Assembly: GCF_020736705.1 (NCBI RefSeq)
Contig: NZ_CP085990.1
Location: 62,001 to 126,000, forward strand
Reading direction: 5' to 3'
Source: Psychrobacter sanguinis
GTDB taxonomy: Bacteria > Pseudomonadota > Gammaproteobacteria > Pseudomonadales > Moraxellaceae
Length of the DNA stretch: 64,000 nucleotides
Shown here: one piece after another, positions 1-9,129 of the stretch
How the letters are laid out: each line of letters opens with the position of its first letter
How positions within the stretch are numbered: position 1 is the stretch's first letter
The notes under the pieces: generated by a model
Database searches by the model: none
Seen by the model: only the letters and a program-made list of their open reading frames with translations
What the model was told of the DNA's origin: nothing
Translations under genes and position numbers: made by a program

Positions 1-354
1 GAAAAATCTCGCTTTGGCTTTTTGCACACTGTCTTCGGCATTCCTGCGGCTGATACCCAAATTGAAGAGGGTCGACATGGTCAGCCAGTATCTTTTGAAT
101 ACTTACAAAAGGTCGATCCCGACTGGTTATTTGTATTAGATAGAAGCTCAGCCATCGGCGAGGAAGGCGCCGGTGCAGATACGGTATTGGATAACCCATT
201 AATGCATCAAACCAAAGCTTGGAAAAACAAACACATTGTCTACTTAAGCCCAGACTCATACCTAGCTTTCGGTGGTTATTACCAATGGTTAAAAGATGCC
301 AAGATTATCACTGACGCTTTTAATAAAGCCGAAAAAGTTGAAAGTGCTCAATAA
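1..354 (+). CDS. Siderophore ABC transporter substrate-binding protein, C-terminal part
   Basis: The reading frame is open from the first base of the window, so this is the 3' end of a longer gene; about 117 residues are visible. The stretch with GRHGQPVSFEYL, then DPDWLFVLDR, then a VLDNPL segment and an IVYLSP segment near the end matches the C-terminal lobe of periplasmic catecholate/petrobactin-type siderophore binding proteins (FatB/VctP/YclQ group). By family knowledge such a protein, periplasmic or lipid-anchored, captures a ferric siderophore and hands it to FecCD-type permeases. Two such permeases and an ATPase follow on the same strand, the first 44 bases after this stop, so it is the upstream gene of an uptake operon. 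The signal peptide, promoter and any Fur box lie outside the window. The family is clear; the exact siderophore is not. Confidence 0.85.
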   Translation, partial: EKSRFGFLHTVFGIPAADTQIEEGRHGQPVSFEYLQKVDPDWLFVLDRSSAIGEEGAGADTVLDNPLMHQTKAWKNKHIVYLSPDSYLAFGGYYQWLKDAKIITDAFNKAEKVESAQ

Positions 355-398
355 AAGAACACTTATCACCTACTTCTTTAGTATAAATAAAGACCGTT

Positions 399-1457
399 AT
401 GTTTGATTCTTCTGCCAAACCCAAAGCTCGACCTATTTTGCTATCACCCATGCTGCTCAACACTTTAAGTGTGCTGCTGTTGATGGCTTTAATATTGCTA
501 AGCTTATCGTTGGGTGTGGCAGATTTTTCATGGCAAGGGCTGTGGCAAGCGTTGACCCAGCAATCCGTTAGTAACGACCTGCAGCTATTGCTGGTGAGTC
601 GCCTACCGCGCACGCTGGCCATTATCTTAACCGGTGCTTCCCTAGCAGTGGCAGGGATGATTTTACAAGTGGTATTAAAAAATCGCTTCGTCGATCCCTC
701 TATGGTGGGGGCCACTCAAAGTGCAGGTTTAGGCTTACTTTTGGTAAGTTTGTATTTGCCCACAAGTAGCCTATTTAACAAGATGTTAATTGCCACCTTG
801 TGCGCTATCGCTGGCATGGTACTGTTTATGCGTCTAATTAAGCACCTGCCTGCCACGGATATCTTAATGGTGCCTTTGGTGGGCATTGTGTTTGGCGGCA
901 TTATTGAAGCGGTCACCACCTTTATTGCCTATGAGACAGAATCTTTACAGATGCTGTCAGTATGGCGTTTTGGGGATTTTTCCACCATTTTGGCAGGTCG
1001 TTATGAGCTGTTGTATGTGACCGGTGCTTTAGCACTGGTGGCTTACTTTTTGGCTGACAAACTAACCATTGTAGGATTAGGCGATGCCATTGCTATTAAC
1101 TTAGGAGTGAACCAGCGCTTGATAACCTGGTTTGTGATATTGACCGTGGCCATGATTAGCGCCGTGGTAGTGGTCACCGTAGGCGCCATTCCCTTTGTCG
1201 GACTGGTAGTGCCGAATATTATCAGCCGCTTAATGGGCGACAGTCTACGCCGATGCTTGCCTGCAGTGGCATTATTTGGCTCAAGTTTGGTGTTACTGTG
1301 CGACGTTATTGGTCGCAGCATCCGCTATCCTTTTGAAGTACCGGTAGCGACCGTATTTGGGGTTATTGGAGCAGCGATATTTTTATGGCTGTTATTACGT
1401 AAACCTCGCAAACCCAAACCTCGTAAACTTGAAGTTAATCCGTCAGCCCCAGCTTAA
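399..1457 (+). CDS. Siderophore ABC transporter permease (FecCD family), first
   Basis: A 352-residue polytopic inner-membrane protein. It has the FecCD features SRLPRTLAIILTGASLAVAG at about residues 67-86 and VGAIPFVGLVVPNII at about 261-275, the latter being the cytoplasmic coupling region that docks on the ATPase. The length is normal for the family. It should form a heterodimeric channel with the permease encoded by the next gene and move a ferric siderophore from the binding protein into the cytoplasm. It begins 44 bases after the binding-protein gene and is followed by the second permease after about 60 bases, so the set is probably one operon. The C-terminal tail is basic (RKPRKPKPRK). 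No unusual features are seen. Confidence 0.9.
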   Translation: MFDSSAKPKARPILLSPMLLNTLSVLLLMALILLSLSLGVADFSWQGLWQALTQQSVSNDLQLLLVSRLPRTLAIILTGASLAVAGMILQVVLKNRFVDPSMVGATQSAGLGLLLVSLYLPTSSLFNKMLIATLCAIAGMVLFMRLIKHLPATDILMVPLVGIVFGGIIEAVTTFIAYETESLQMLSVWRFGDFSTILAGRYELLYVTGALALVAYFLADKLTIVGLGDAIAINLGVNQRLITWFVILTVAMISAVVVVTVGAIPFVGLVVPNIISRLMGDSLRRCLPAVALFGSSLVLLCDVIGRSIRYPFEVPVATVFGVIGAAIFLWLLLRKPRKPKPRKLEVNPSAPA

Positions 1458-1519
1458 GCTCACTATAGCAGCCTTTAAGTCTTATCTTTTATTTACCCTT
1501 TTTGCCAGCTAAGCTTATT

Positions 1520-2635
1520 ATGAATTCACCCAAGCAAGCACCAGTCGACTCAATACCCAAGTCCTCTGGCACTATTAGGAAATATGCAGGCTCGCCGTTA
1601 GCGCCTTCAAAAAAGCAAACTTCGGAAAACCCACTTAACCTTGTCATTCGCTCTACCCAATCGCGTATTAATCCCGGCTTGGTGTTTAGCAAACCGGTGT
1701 GGATTGCTTTACTAACTTTACTGATTAGCTGCGTACTGTTTATGACCTTACAGGCCAATGGTAACTGGGACTTTGTGTTGCCGTTTCGCGGGCAAAAGCT
1801 GGCAGCACTTATGATTGTGGGTTATTGCATTGGAGTTTCTACGCTACTATTTCAAAGCCTCACCCACAACCCTATTTTAACACCCGCTTTACTAGGCTTT
1901 GACTCGTTATATATTCTCATCCAAAGCCTCCTAGTGTTTTTTTTGGGTGCGGTTAATATGTTTACCAGTCAGCCGTTACTAAAGTTTGGTATTGAAGTGG
2001 CGCTAATGATAGCCGCCTCTTTATTACTGTTTCGTCTATTATTTAATCGCACTGAGCACTCTTTATCTCGGCTGATTTTAGTAGGCATTATCTTTGGGGT
2101 ATTGTTTAGAAGCTTATCAAATTTAGTGGCACGCCTGATTAACCCCGAAGACTTCGTAGTGATACAAGCTGCCAGCTTTGCTCAATTTAATATCACCAAC
2201 CTACATATGATGTGGCTGAGCCTAGCCATTTGTATTGTCAGTGCTTGGCTTGTTTGGCATTGGCGCTTTCAAATCGATGTGCTAATGCTGGGCCGCTCTG
2301 ACGCCATTGGTCTAGGCATTAATTACCAAGGCCTAACCCTGCGTTTATTAGTAGTCATCTCAGTATTAGTCGCTACCGCAACCGCTTTTGTCGGTCCCAT
2401 CGTATTTTTGGGATTATTGGTATGCGCTTTGACCAACCGCATCAGCCACAGTATGTATCATAGCGAGCGCATCGTCTTGGTCAGTTTAGTATCCATGATT
2501 ACTTTGGTATTGGGTCAGACTTTGTTTGAGAGGGTGCTGGGTATGGCGGGTGTGCTTTCAGTGGTAATTGAACTTCTCGGCGGTATGGTATTTATCGGCC
2601 TAATATTAAAACAATATCGTAAGCAAGTAGTTTAG
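1520..2635 (+). CDS. Siderophore ABC transporter permease (FecCD family), second
   Basis: About 371 residues from the ATG at 1520. A TTG six codons upstream is also in frame, but I prefer the ATG; neither has a strong ribosome binding site. The first 60 or so residues are hydrophilic and basic, a longer cytoplasmic N-terminus than usual; the rest is a FecCD-type run of membrane helices with a conserved FVGPIVFLGLLV stretch, which is the family's coupling region. It pairs with the preceding permease and with the ATPase that starts about 95 bases later. Role by family: one half of the transmembrane channel for ferric siderophore import. The family call is firm; substrate specificity cannot be read from the sequence. 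Confidence 0.88.
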   Translation: MNSPKQAPVDSIPKSSGTIRKYAGSPLAPSKKQTSENPLNLVIRSTQSRINPGLVFSKPVWIALLTLLISCVLFMTLQANGNWDFVLPFRGQKLAALMIVGYCIGVSTLLFQSLTHNPILTPALLGFDSLYILIQSLLVFFLGAVNMFTSQPLLKFGIEVALMIAASLLLFRLLFNRTEHSLSRLILVGIIFGVLFRSLSNLVARLINPEDFVVIQAASFAQFNITNLHMMWLSLAICIVSAWLVWHWRFQIDVLMLGRSDAIGLGINYQGLTLRLLVVISVLVATATAFVGPIVFLGLLVCALTNRISHSMYHSERIVLVSLVSMITLVLGQTLFERVLGMAGVLSVVIELLGGMVFIGLILKQYRKQVV

Positions 2636-2729
2636 GTAATAAATAAGGCAGTTAAGCTGCTTATTTAAAACTTACTATTATAACCCCCTAATTTTCACCC
2701 TATTTTATCTCTAGTAGCTGACTACCTTT

Positions 2730-3491
2730 ATGATTACCATTAATAATGTAAGCCATCACATCGATCACACCCCTATCTTGAACAATATCAGTTTAAGCTT
2801 AGAAGATGCCCAAGTGATTGCATTAATCGGGCCCAATGGAGCGGGTAAATCGACTTTGTTTAGTGTAATGTCGCGATTGCAACCCTTGCAAAGTGGTTCG
2901 GTTCAGTTTGGTGAATATGACATTGCACATACCGACAGCAAGGTTATGGCTAAGACAGTAGCCATATTGGCACAAAGCAATCAGCTACAGGGCCGTCTGC
3001 GCGTGGAAGAGCTATTGATGTTCGGCCGTTACCCCTATCATCAAGGCCGGCCCACCCCAGCTGATCGCCAGAAAGTGGCTGAGATTATTCAAAAGTTCGA
3101 ATTACAGGATATGGCGGATCGTTATTTATCTACCTTATCCGGTGGGCAACAGCAGCGGGTACTTATTGCTATGATTGTCTGCCAGGACACACCGTACTTA
3201 CTACTTGATGAGCCGCTTAATAACTTAGATATGTACCACTCAGGTCAGCTGATGCGTGCCCTACGCAGTTTAGCGCATGAACAAAAAAAGACCGTGGTCA
3301 TTGTGCTGCACGACATTAACCAAGCAGCACAATTTGCTGATACAGTGGTGATGATGAAAGCCGGTCAAGTTATCCAAACCGGCCATCCTATTGAAGTGAT
3401 TACCCAAGAGACCATACAGGATTTGTATGGAGTGAAAGCCACTGTGATTGAGCATAAGGGCTATCCAGTTATTATTGATAGCCGGGTTTAG
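2730..3491 (+). CDS. Siderophore ABC transporter ATP-binding protein
   Basis: A 253-residue ABC ATPase. Walker A GPNGAGKST is at residues 34-42, the ABC signature LSGGQQQ at 136-142, Walker B with YLLLDEP at 156-162 and the switch histidine at about 194 (VLHDINQ). This is the FepC/FhuC-like importer ATPase class, and the length is typical. It would power ferric siderophore import through the two upstream FecCD permeases from the cytoplasmic face. It is the last gene of the operon; the next gene, at 3518-3859, is convergent on the other strand with only 26 bases between. I see no clear terminator hairpin in that gap. Confidence 0.93.
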   Translation: MITINNVSHHIDHTPILNNISLSLEDAQVIALIGPNGAGKSTLFSVMSRLQPLQSGSVQFGEYDIAHTDSKVMAKTVAILAQSNQLQGRLRVEELLMFGRYPYHQGRPTPADRQKVAEIIQKFELQDMADRYLSTLSGGQQQRVLIAMIVCQDTPYLLLDEPLNNLDMYHSGQLMRALRSLAHEQKKTVVIVLHDINQAAQFADTVVMMKAGQVIQTGHPIEVITQETIQDLYGVKATVIEHKGYPVIIDSRV

Positions 3492-3517
3492 CGTATTGGC
3501 CTAAACCTCCCTACCTC

Positions 3518-3859
3518 TCACCCCACAGAGCTTGAAAATAAGTTAAGCACCACAACGCCGGCCACAATTAAGCCGATGCCTATCACTGCCGGCATATCAA
3601 TACTCTGTTTGAAGACAATCAGACCAACGATAGCGGTCAAGACAATCCCTATCCCGCCCCATAGCGCATAAGCGATACCAAGGGGAATCTCTCTTAACGA
3701 CTTGGTCAAAAAGTAAAAAGAAAAGGCATAAAGCACCACAGTCGCTAAAGTGGGATAAAGTTTGGTAAATTCTTGCGACTTCACCAAAAAGGTAGTGCCA
3801 GTAATTTCGAAAAGAATCGCACCTGCTAAATACACATAAGCGATGAGAGTTGGGGACAT
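3518..3859 (-). CDS. Small multidrug resistance (EmrE-type) efflux protein
   Basis: A 113-residue protein with four hydrophobic helices, the standard SMR size. The essential membrane-embedded glutamate is present at residue 18 in the context AGAILFEITGTTFL, and the GIAYALWGGIGIVL motif in the third helix matches the EmrE branch rather than the guanidinium-exporting SugE/Gdx branch. By family it works as an antiparallel dimer that exchanges protons for quaternary ammonium compounds or other aromatic cations across the inner membrane. It stands alone on the minus strand, between the siderophore operon and a small zinc-ribbon protein gene. No riboswitch-like leader is obvious in the short upstream region. 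Confidence 0.88.
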   Translation of the reverse strand: MSPTLIAYVYLAGAILFEITGTTFLVKSQEFTKLYPTLATVVLYAFSFYFLTKSLREIPLGIAYALWGGIGIVLTAIVGLIVFKQSIDMPAVIGIGLIVAGVVVLNLFSSSVG

Positions 3860-3997
3860 AAAATGAATACTCTTAGTTGGAAGCGCCTAGCGAGTCAACT
3901 GAACTACTTTTAATGATGAGACGACAATGCTAGCGTATAATATGGATTACTTGTATCAATTTTACCATGACATCCTCTGTTAACTCCTAAGGCCTTT

Positions 3998-4309
3998 ATG
4001 GATTTTCTTAAACTGTACTTTGATCCGACTCTAACCTCGAGACAACGACTACTGTGCCGGATTTTTTGGCAGCAGTGCAAATTTGAAGAGTATGATGATG
4101 TCGCTAAACAAATCAAATATTTGCAAAACTATTTCCAATTGCTCGACGTCTCTGAAGTCTTCGCTATTTTTGACAACTGTTACGTCTATGACTCTCGGTA
4201 TCACTGCCAAGTTTGTGACCAATTAAGAAGGGTCGACTCACCTCTGCAATTGAAGCACTCTATTGAGACTCCCTGGCGCTGTAAATCTTGCATGCTGTTG
4301 GTTTCCTAA
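3998..4309 (+). CDS. Small protein with two CxxC pairs, probably zinc-ribbon-like
   Basis: A 103-residue protein of unrecognised function. Two cysteine pairs, CQVC at residues 70-73 and CKSC at 95-98, are spaced as in a zinc ribbon. The N-terminal part is helical-looking, aromatic-rich and contains a further cysteine pair at residues 20 and 27. There is no signal peptide or membrane helix, so it is presumably cytoplasmic. It is transcribed divergently from the SMR gene and is followed by about 500 bases without genes. I do not recognise a named family. The start ATG at 3998 follows CTAAGGCCTTT, which gives a plausible ribosome binding site. Confidence 0.65.
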   Translation: MDFLKLYFDPTLTSRQRLLCRIFWQQCKFEEYDDVAKQIKYLQNYFQLLDVSEVFAIFDNCYVYDSRYHCQVCDQLRRVDSPLQLKHSIETPWRCKSCMLLVS

Positions 4310-4813
4310 CAGACAAAGCTGAGTTTATTAATCAATACAGCTTGGCTTATTGCATCCTCAACTCCAATCACTGCACTCTTATTATTTTCTCTATCAATAC
4401 CCTATATTTCTAAATTCCTTTCAAAAGCTTATCCCCTACTTTGTGCCTCCATTCATCACTGGCGTTTTATAGTAGGCAATTTTTATAGTAAACAGCTTTT
4501 AGCGCCTGTTCTATTAATCTAATCGTGCCTACTTTTTCACCCCCTTTAACATTTTATATCTTTTTATAACAAACCCTGTCATGGTTAACCGTCATAATAA
4601 GGTTTAATCCTTCCAATCTAAGCACCATAATAGTTAAGTAACTTAATAAAGATATTAACTATAAAAGTGCTAATCGATAACAACGGTGTTGGCAGCTGTT
4701 TATAAACCCTGACGTCTAGCAGTAAAAAAGTCCTTCTAAATAATAGATTAGCATGTACCTGTATATGGCTATAAATGACTGCTTTTCACTTATAACAAAA
4801 ATAGGAGACATAA
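4310..4813. other. Intergenic region, no gene seen
   Basis: About 500 bases of A/T-rich sequence with no credible reading frame. It must carry the promoter of the downstream metallo-beta-lactamase-fold gene. A good ribosome binding site (AGGAG) lies just before that gene's ATG at 4814. I see no strong hairpin or repeat. Confidence 0.5.
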
Positions 4814-5560
4814 ATGTCTGACAAAATTATAGATTTAGGTTCTGGATTCTGGAACATTCAAGGTACCTTTAAAATAGGCGGTCTGATTAATATTGGTACT
4901 CAATGCTCATTGGTCAAACTTGACTCAGGTCGGTTTATATTCTTAGACAGTTATACTTTGACTGATGAAATACGTGATGAAGTGATGTCTCTGACCAACA
5001 ATGGCGATGACGTAGAAGCCATCTTGAATCTACATCCTTTTCATACTATTCACTGTGCCCAAATGGCAAAAGACTTTCCGAAAGCCATTGTTTATGGTAG
5101 TGAACGTCATAAGATAAAAGTTCCAGAAGTAGACTGGGCGGAAGACTTGGTAGAAAGTAAAGCAGTTGCAGAGCGTTATCCTGAACTTGAATTTTCATTA
5201 CCGAAAGGTATTTACTATATTTCGCCCAATGAGATGGTACATGCCAGCTCCCTACTTGCTTACCATCCAGCAAGCAAAACCTTGCATGTCGATGATACTT
5301 TCGTGACCCCACCTGCCAAAATTCTGCAAGCCGTCATGCCGGAACTTGGCATTCATCCTACCACCAAAAAAGCATTAACCGACCAACCTACTGCGGGTAG
5401 AGATTATTGTGATTGGGCGGAAAACCTTGCGGAAAAATGGCAGGATATTCGACACGTCTGTGCCGCTCATTCAGATGTTATTCATTTCGAAGCAGGCGGA
5501 TTTAAAGCAGCCTTATTAAAAGCGATTGAAAAAGCCCGTCCTAAACTTGAAAACGCTTAA
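4814..5560 (+). CDS. Metallo-beta-lactamase-fold protein with a divergent metal motif
   Basis: A 248-residue soluble protein. The N-terminal half has the beta-strand pattern of the metallo-beta-lactamase fold (residues about 23-46, ending in FIFLDSYTL). The usual metal motif HxHxDH is replaced by HPFHTIH, with histidines at 74, 77 and 80. A later VDDTF at 159-163 and CAAHSD at 216-221 sit where the bridging aspartate and the last histidine of the fold are expected. The protein may therefore bind metal in a variant way or be non-catalytic; the sequence alone does not decide. There is a strong ribosome binding site (AGGAG) seven bases before the ATG. It is monocistronic as far as I can see. The substrate is unknown. 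Confidence 0.7.
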   Translation: MSDKIIDLGSGFWNIQGTFKIGGLINIGTQCSLVKLDSGRFIFLDSYTLTDEIRDEVMSLTNNGDDVEAILNLHPFHTIHCAQMAKDFPKAIVYGSERHKIKVPEVDWAEDLVESKAVAERYPELEFSLPKGIYYISPNEMVHASSLLAYHPASKTLHVDDTFVTPPAKILQAVMPELGIHPTTKKALTDQPTAGRDYCDWAENLAEKWQDIRHVCAAHSDVIHFEAGGFKAALLKAIEKARPKLENA

Positions 5561-6195
5561 TTGAGTGCCTAAATAAAGGGTTTTATTTAACAAATGACCT
5601 TATTTAATAGATAAACTTATTTAATAAGTAACTTCATTTCAACTTCTAGGTTTGTTCTGACTCTATTTTATATATAACAAGTGTATAATTAGGTATAATC
5701 AGACTGTATCTCAATAAAGCGCTTGTTTTATTTCGCTAACTGAATAATATTTTATAACCGGATTGGCCACCTTGCTTAAAACAAGGTGGCCCTTTTGGTA
5801 ATTGTTAATTCAATATCATTTTATTTGATAAACTATCTTTCAGATGAACTGTCGGATAGATGAGCTGTCTGGTAAATAACAAACCATGAATTCTATAAAA
5901 TTATTGACTAGGTTACTGATTGATTTATAACTTTAAATAAGTGATTGGGAGTTGTATCATAAGTAGCGCTATCAATCTCTTGACAGTTCCTAGCTTTTCT
6001 TTCTCATCGAAAAGTAAGCGCTACCCCTCTTGTATTCTAATTAACAAAACCATTTTTCTATAATATGTTTGTTATTAGCCAGTTGATAATTGCTGACTGC
6101 TCGACAGCCGCAAGCTATATAATAGGGGTCGTCAACGCTTGGTCATTGATTGACTTGCTTTTATTCCTTTAACTCTTTAATAGCCAGTTGCCAAT
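5561..6195. other. Intergenic region with -10-like boxes and a strong hairpin
   Basis: About 635 bases with no credible protein gene. Two TATAAT hexamers lie at 5684-5689 and 5694-5699, though without a good -35 box. A 10-bp perfect hairpin follows at 5765-5791 and is annotated separately. The segment between could be a short independent transcript. The remaining 400 bases presumably carry the promoter of the export operon that begins at 6196. Confidence 0.45.
5765..5797 (+). terminator. Perfect 10-bp hairpin followed by CTTTT
   Basis: GGCCACCTTG (5765-5774) pairs perfectly with CAAGGTGGCC (5782-5791) across a 7-base loop, and a short T run follows. It looks like an intrinsic terminator on the plus strand, but it is about 205 bases after the nearest upstream gene, so it may end a separate small transcript. 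Confidence 0.6.
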
Positions 6196-7974
6196 ATGTC
6201 ACTACTTAAGTTAAATCGTACTAAGACTCTTGATGGCTCAGTCTTTAAGGCAGTGCCTTCACGTGCTTTATACCTTGATAATTCAACGGTTAATAGTCAT
6301 CGCTTCAAGCTCAGTCGACTCTCTTTAGCGTTAACCTGGCAAACGTCGTTGGCAATAGGTCTGTTTTTTAACCTATTAATGGCACCAGCCAACGCCGAAG
6401 ACAGCGTGCAGGCAACTAATAATGCTAATGATGAGTACATATACTCTCAAAAAGCGCCTCAAGCAGTCACCTCTACAAATCAAACAGTGAACATCGCTGA
6501 AATTAGCCAAAACCTTGAAAAAGGCAGCTACCAGCCTATTCCTTTACAAAGCATTATTGACCCCTCTACCGGGGTGCCTATCGATGATGTTTATCGCATT
6601 GATGTGCCTGAGAAGCTCAGCCTGCTTCAAGCTCAAAATGTTTTACTTCAAGTTTCCCCTAAGCTTGCCAGCAACAATGCCGGTATTATCTCAAACGAAT
6701 TAACTTCTGAAGCCACGAAGGACCTTAATCAACCTTTGGTATTTTTGCGAGCAGGCGCCACTCATTACAATTTGGACGCTAATTTGGACTTAAGTGGTCT
6801 TCAAGCAGGTATTCAAGAAAGGGTAAACGAAGCTAAAGATCCTGCAACAGGTGAGCCTTTATTGTCTGAAGCAGGTCAGGCTATTATTGGCGATATTATC
6901 GATCAGAGAATTCCGGATAGTTACGATATTAAGCGCAAGGGCGATACGACGTCCGCGGGAGTAGCCATGCTGTGGCCCGTGTATACAGCGGGGCGCACCA
7001 AAGCCGTAACAAGTTTAGCAGATGCCAGGACTGAAGAAAGCCAAGCAGATGCTCTACTCGATAAAGACCAATTGCAAACCACGTTAGTAGAACGTTATTT
7101 TACGGCTCAGCTGGCGATGCTTGCTGCTTATCTTCGTGAAGATGCCTTAAATACCGTCAAAGAAACTGACCATATGGCTCAGCGTTATTTAGAAGAAGGT
7201 TTTATCTCTGGGGTAGATAGATTAGAGGCAAAAACCGCTTTGGCCGAAGCGGAAAGTGAGGCCATTAAAGCGCGTCATGATGCCAAACTAGCCATGACTG
7301 CCTTACAAAGGTTGTTACGCTCACCGCAGCCTATTAAGCCTACTACGCCTTTATTTGTGTCCTCAAAGCCATTGCCTTCGCTTCAGTATTTCCAAGATTT
7401 GGCTTTAAGAAACCATCCTGGTCTTAAGAAAGTAGACGCTAAGTATGCGCAAGCCCAATCTTTGAGCGATTTATCGGACACGGGCTTTAAACCCACAGTG
7501 TCTGTATTCGGGTATCACGAGCTAAAAAATGACCCAAGCTGGATTGCGGGGGTTTCAGCCAGCTGGAAACTATGGGGCGGCTTAAACAAAGATGCTCAGC
7601 ATGCCTCAAGTGAAGCTAAGATGCGTCAAGCACAATTGGCGAAGATTGATGTCAGTGATAATATTCTACTTTTGGTAGAAAAAAACTGGCAATCCGTTGA
7701 AAATGCGCGGGTTCGTTTCCAATCGCTAAATAGCAATGTATTGTTGGCTCAAGAGCTTCTGCGTTACAAGCAGTTGGGTATGAAAGAAGGGGTTAATACT
7801 GCCTTAGATGTGACCACAGCACAAACTAAGTATCTGCAAGCCCGCACCGAACAAGCGTCTGCTGCCAATGATTATGTGCAAGCTCTAGCAGCCTTGATGG
7901 AGAGCATCGGTACCCCTGAGGCCTTTAATGAATATATGGCGGTGGCTGATATTAGACTGCCAACCGTTTACTGA
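6196..7974 (+). CDS. TolC-family outer-membrane efflux protein
   Basis: A 592-residue exported protein. A signal peptide with a long N-region ends near residues 65-67 (APANA, then EDS). From about residue 135 the sequence has the two-repeat, coiled-coil composition of the outer membrane efflux domain. The C-terminal repeat includes RYKQLGMKEGVNTALDVTTA, as in the helical barrel of TolC relatives. At 592 residues it is about 100 longer than typical TolC; the excess lies between the signal peptide and the first repeat and is polar. By family it forms a trimeric channel through the outer membrane. It heads an operon with an HlyD-type adaptor and two ABC-2 permeases, so it is likely their dedicated exit duct. 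The adaptor begins 70 bases downstream. Confidence 0.88.
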   Translation: MSLLKLNRTKTLDGSVFKAVPSRALYLDNSTVNSHRFKLSRLSLALTWQTSLAIGLFFNLLMAPANAEDSVQATNNANDEYIYSQKAPQAVTSTNQTVNIAEISQNLEKGSYQPIPLQSIIDPSTGVPIDDVYRIDVPEKLSLLQAQNVLLQVSPKLASNNAGIISNELTSEATKDLNQPLVFLRAGATHYNLDANLDLSGLQAGIQERVNEAKDPATGEPLLSEAGQAIIGDIIDQRIPDSYDIKRKGDTTSAGVAMLWPVYTAGRTKAVTSLADARTEESQADALLDKDQLQTTLVERYFTAQLAMLAAYLREDALNTVKETDHMAQRYLEEGFISGVDRLEAKTALAEAESEAIKARHDAKLAMTALQRLLRSPQPIKPTTPLFVSSKPLPSLQYFQDLALRNHPGLKKVDAKYAQAQSLSDLSDTGFKPTVSVFGYHELKNDPSWIAGVSASWKLWGGLNKDAQHASSEAKMRQAQLAKIDVSDNILLLVEKNWQSVENARVRFQSLNSNVLLAQELLRYKQLGMKEGVNTALDVTTAQTKYLQARTEQASAANDYVQALAALMESIGTPEAFNEYMAVADIRLPTVY

Positions 7975-8044
7975 TGCCCATTAGCCTTATTTTCGTTTCA
8001 ATCATCTTCTTTATTATTAATTTTTTATCTTCCAGGATAAATAC

Positions 8045-9103
8045 ATGAATGCTTCAAAAAAGCCGAGCCCAACAATGATTAGAAATATCGTCTTAACCCT
8101 AGTCCTCGTTGGGGTGATAGGGGTTATTATCTATGGGCTTAACAAAAGTACAGAAAGTACGGAAAAACCCATTGTCGTTCAAGGTCAGATGGAAATGCAG
8201 TCAACAGCTATCGCTGCCAAAGTTCCTGGACGAATTTCAAATATTATGGTGACTGAAGGCGACACGGTCAAAGTAGGTCAGCAGCTCATTGAGATGGACT
8301 CTCCAGAAATCACTGCCAAAATGAACCAAGCTTTGGCCGCACGTGATATGGCTCAAAGCCAACTAGACAAAGCTGAAAACGGAGCCAGACCTCAAGAGAT
8401 TGGACAAGCAAAGGCCGCCTGGCAAGCTAACCAAGCTGCAGCTGACTTGGCCAAGAGTACTTTTGAGCGTGTTGATCGTCTCTATCAAGAAGGTTTAATG
8501 GCACGTCAAAAGCGTGATGAAGCTTATACTCAATATGTGGCGAATCAAGACAAAGCTGATGCGGCACGCCTGCAATATGAATTGGCACAAGAAGGGGCAC
8601 GTGGTGAAGACAAAGATGCGGCTAAAGCACAGGTCGCCCAAGTAGATGGTAAAATTCAAGAAGCTCAAGCAGCTCAAGATGAAGCCAACTTGAAGAGCCC
8701 TATCTCCGGTATCGTTGATGATGTCATCGTCAATCCAGGTGAAGTTATTGGTCAAGGTGTGCCTATCATGACCTTAGTTGACCCGAATGACCAATGGGTG
8801 GTCATCAATGTCACTGAAAATTTGTTAAACCAATTTAGCATTGGTAAAGAGTTTGTTGGCAAAGTCCCAGCTTTATCTTCACCAGACCATTCTTATCAAA
8901 TGACTTTCAAAGTATTTAACACGGCAGCAATGTCTGATTTTGCCACTTGGCGTGCTACCAATACTGAAGACAATTTAGATGTTCGTACTTTTGAAGTCAA
9001 AGCACGTCCCACCAAAGCGGATACCAAAATTCGTTCAGGGATGAGCGTTGTGGTAGAGATTGATCCCAAAGCAGTAAACAAAAAGTCCAATATTGCTCAA
9101 TAA
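8045..9103 (+). CDS. HlyD-family periplasmic adaptor (membrane fusion protein)
   Basis: A 352-residue membrane-anchored adaptor. It has a single N-terminal membrane helix at about residues 13-31. The first half-lipoyl motif, AAKVPGRISNIMVTEGDTVK, is at about 57-76. A long alanine/glutamine-rich coiled-coil hairpin runs from about 88 to 215. The second half-lipoyl motif (LKSPISGIVDDVIVNPGEVI) is at about 218-237, followed by beta-barrel sequence. This is the EmrA/YbhG/YhiI type of adaptor that bridges an inner-membrane transporter and a TolC channel. It lies between the TolC gene and two ABC-2 permease genes, the first starting 26 bases later. The family is certain; the cargo is unknown. Confidence 0.9.
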   Translation: MNASKKPSPTMIRNIVLTLVLVGVIGVIIYGLNKSTESTEKPIVVQGQMEMQSTAIAAKVPGRISNIMVTEGDTVKVGQQLIEMDSPEITAKMNQALAARDMAQSQLDKAENGARPQEIGQAKAAWQANQAAADLAKSTFERVDRLYQEGLMARQKRDEAYTQYVANQDKADAARLQYELAQEGARGEDKDAAKAQVAQVDGKIQEAQAAQDEANLKSPISGIVDDVIVNPGEVIGQGVPIMTLVDPNDQWVVINVTENLLNQFSIGKEFVGKVPALSSPDHSYQMTFKVFNTAAMSDFATWRATNTEDNLDVRTFEVKARPTKADTKIRSGMSVVVEIDPKAVNKKSNIAQ

Positions 9104-9129
9104 TCTCTATGAAATTGATAGGCTAGAAT

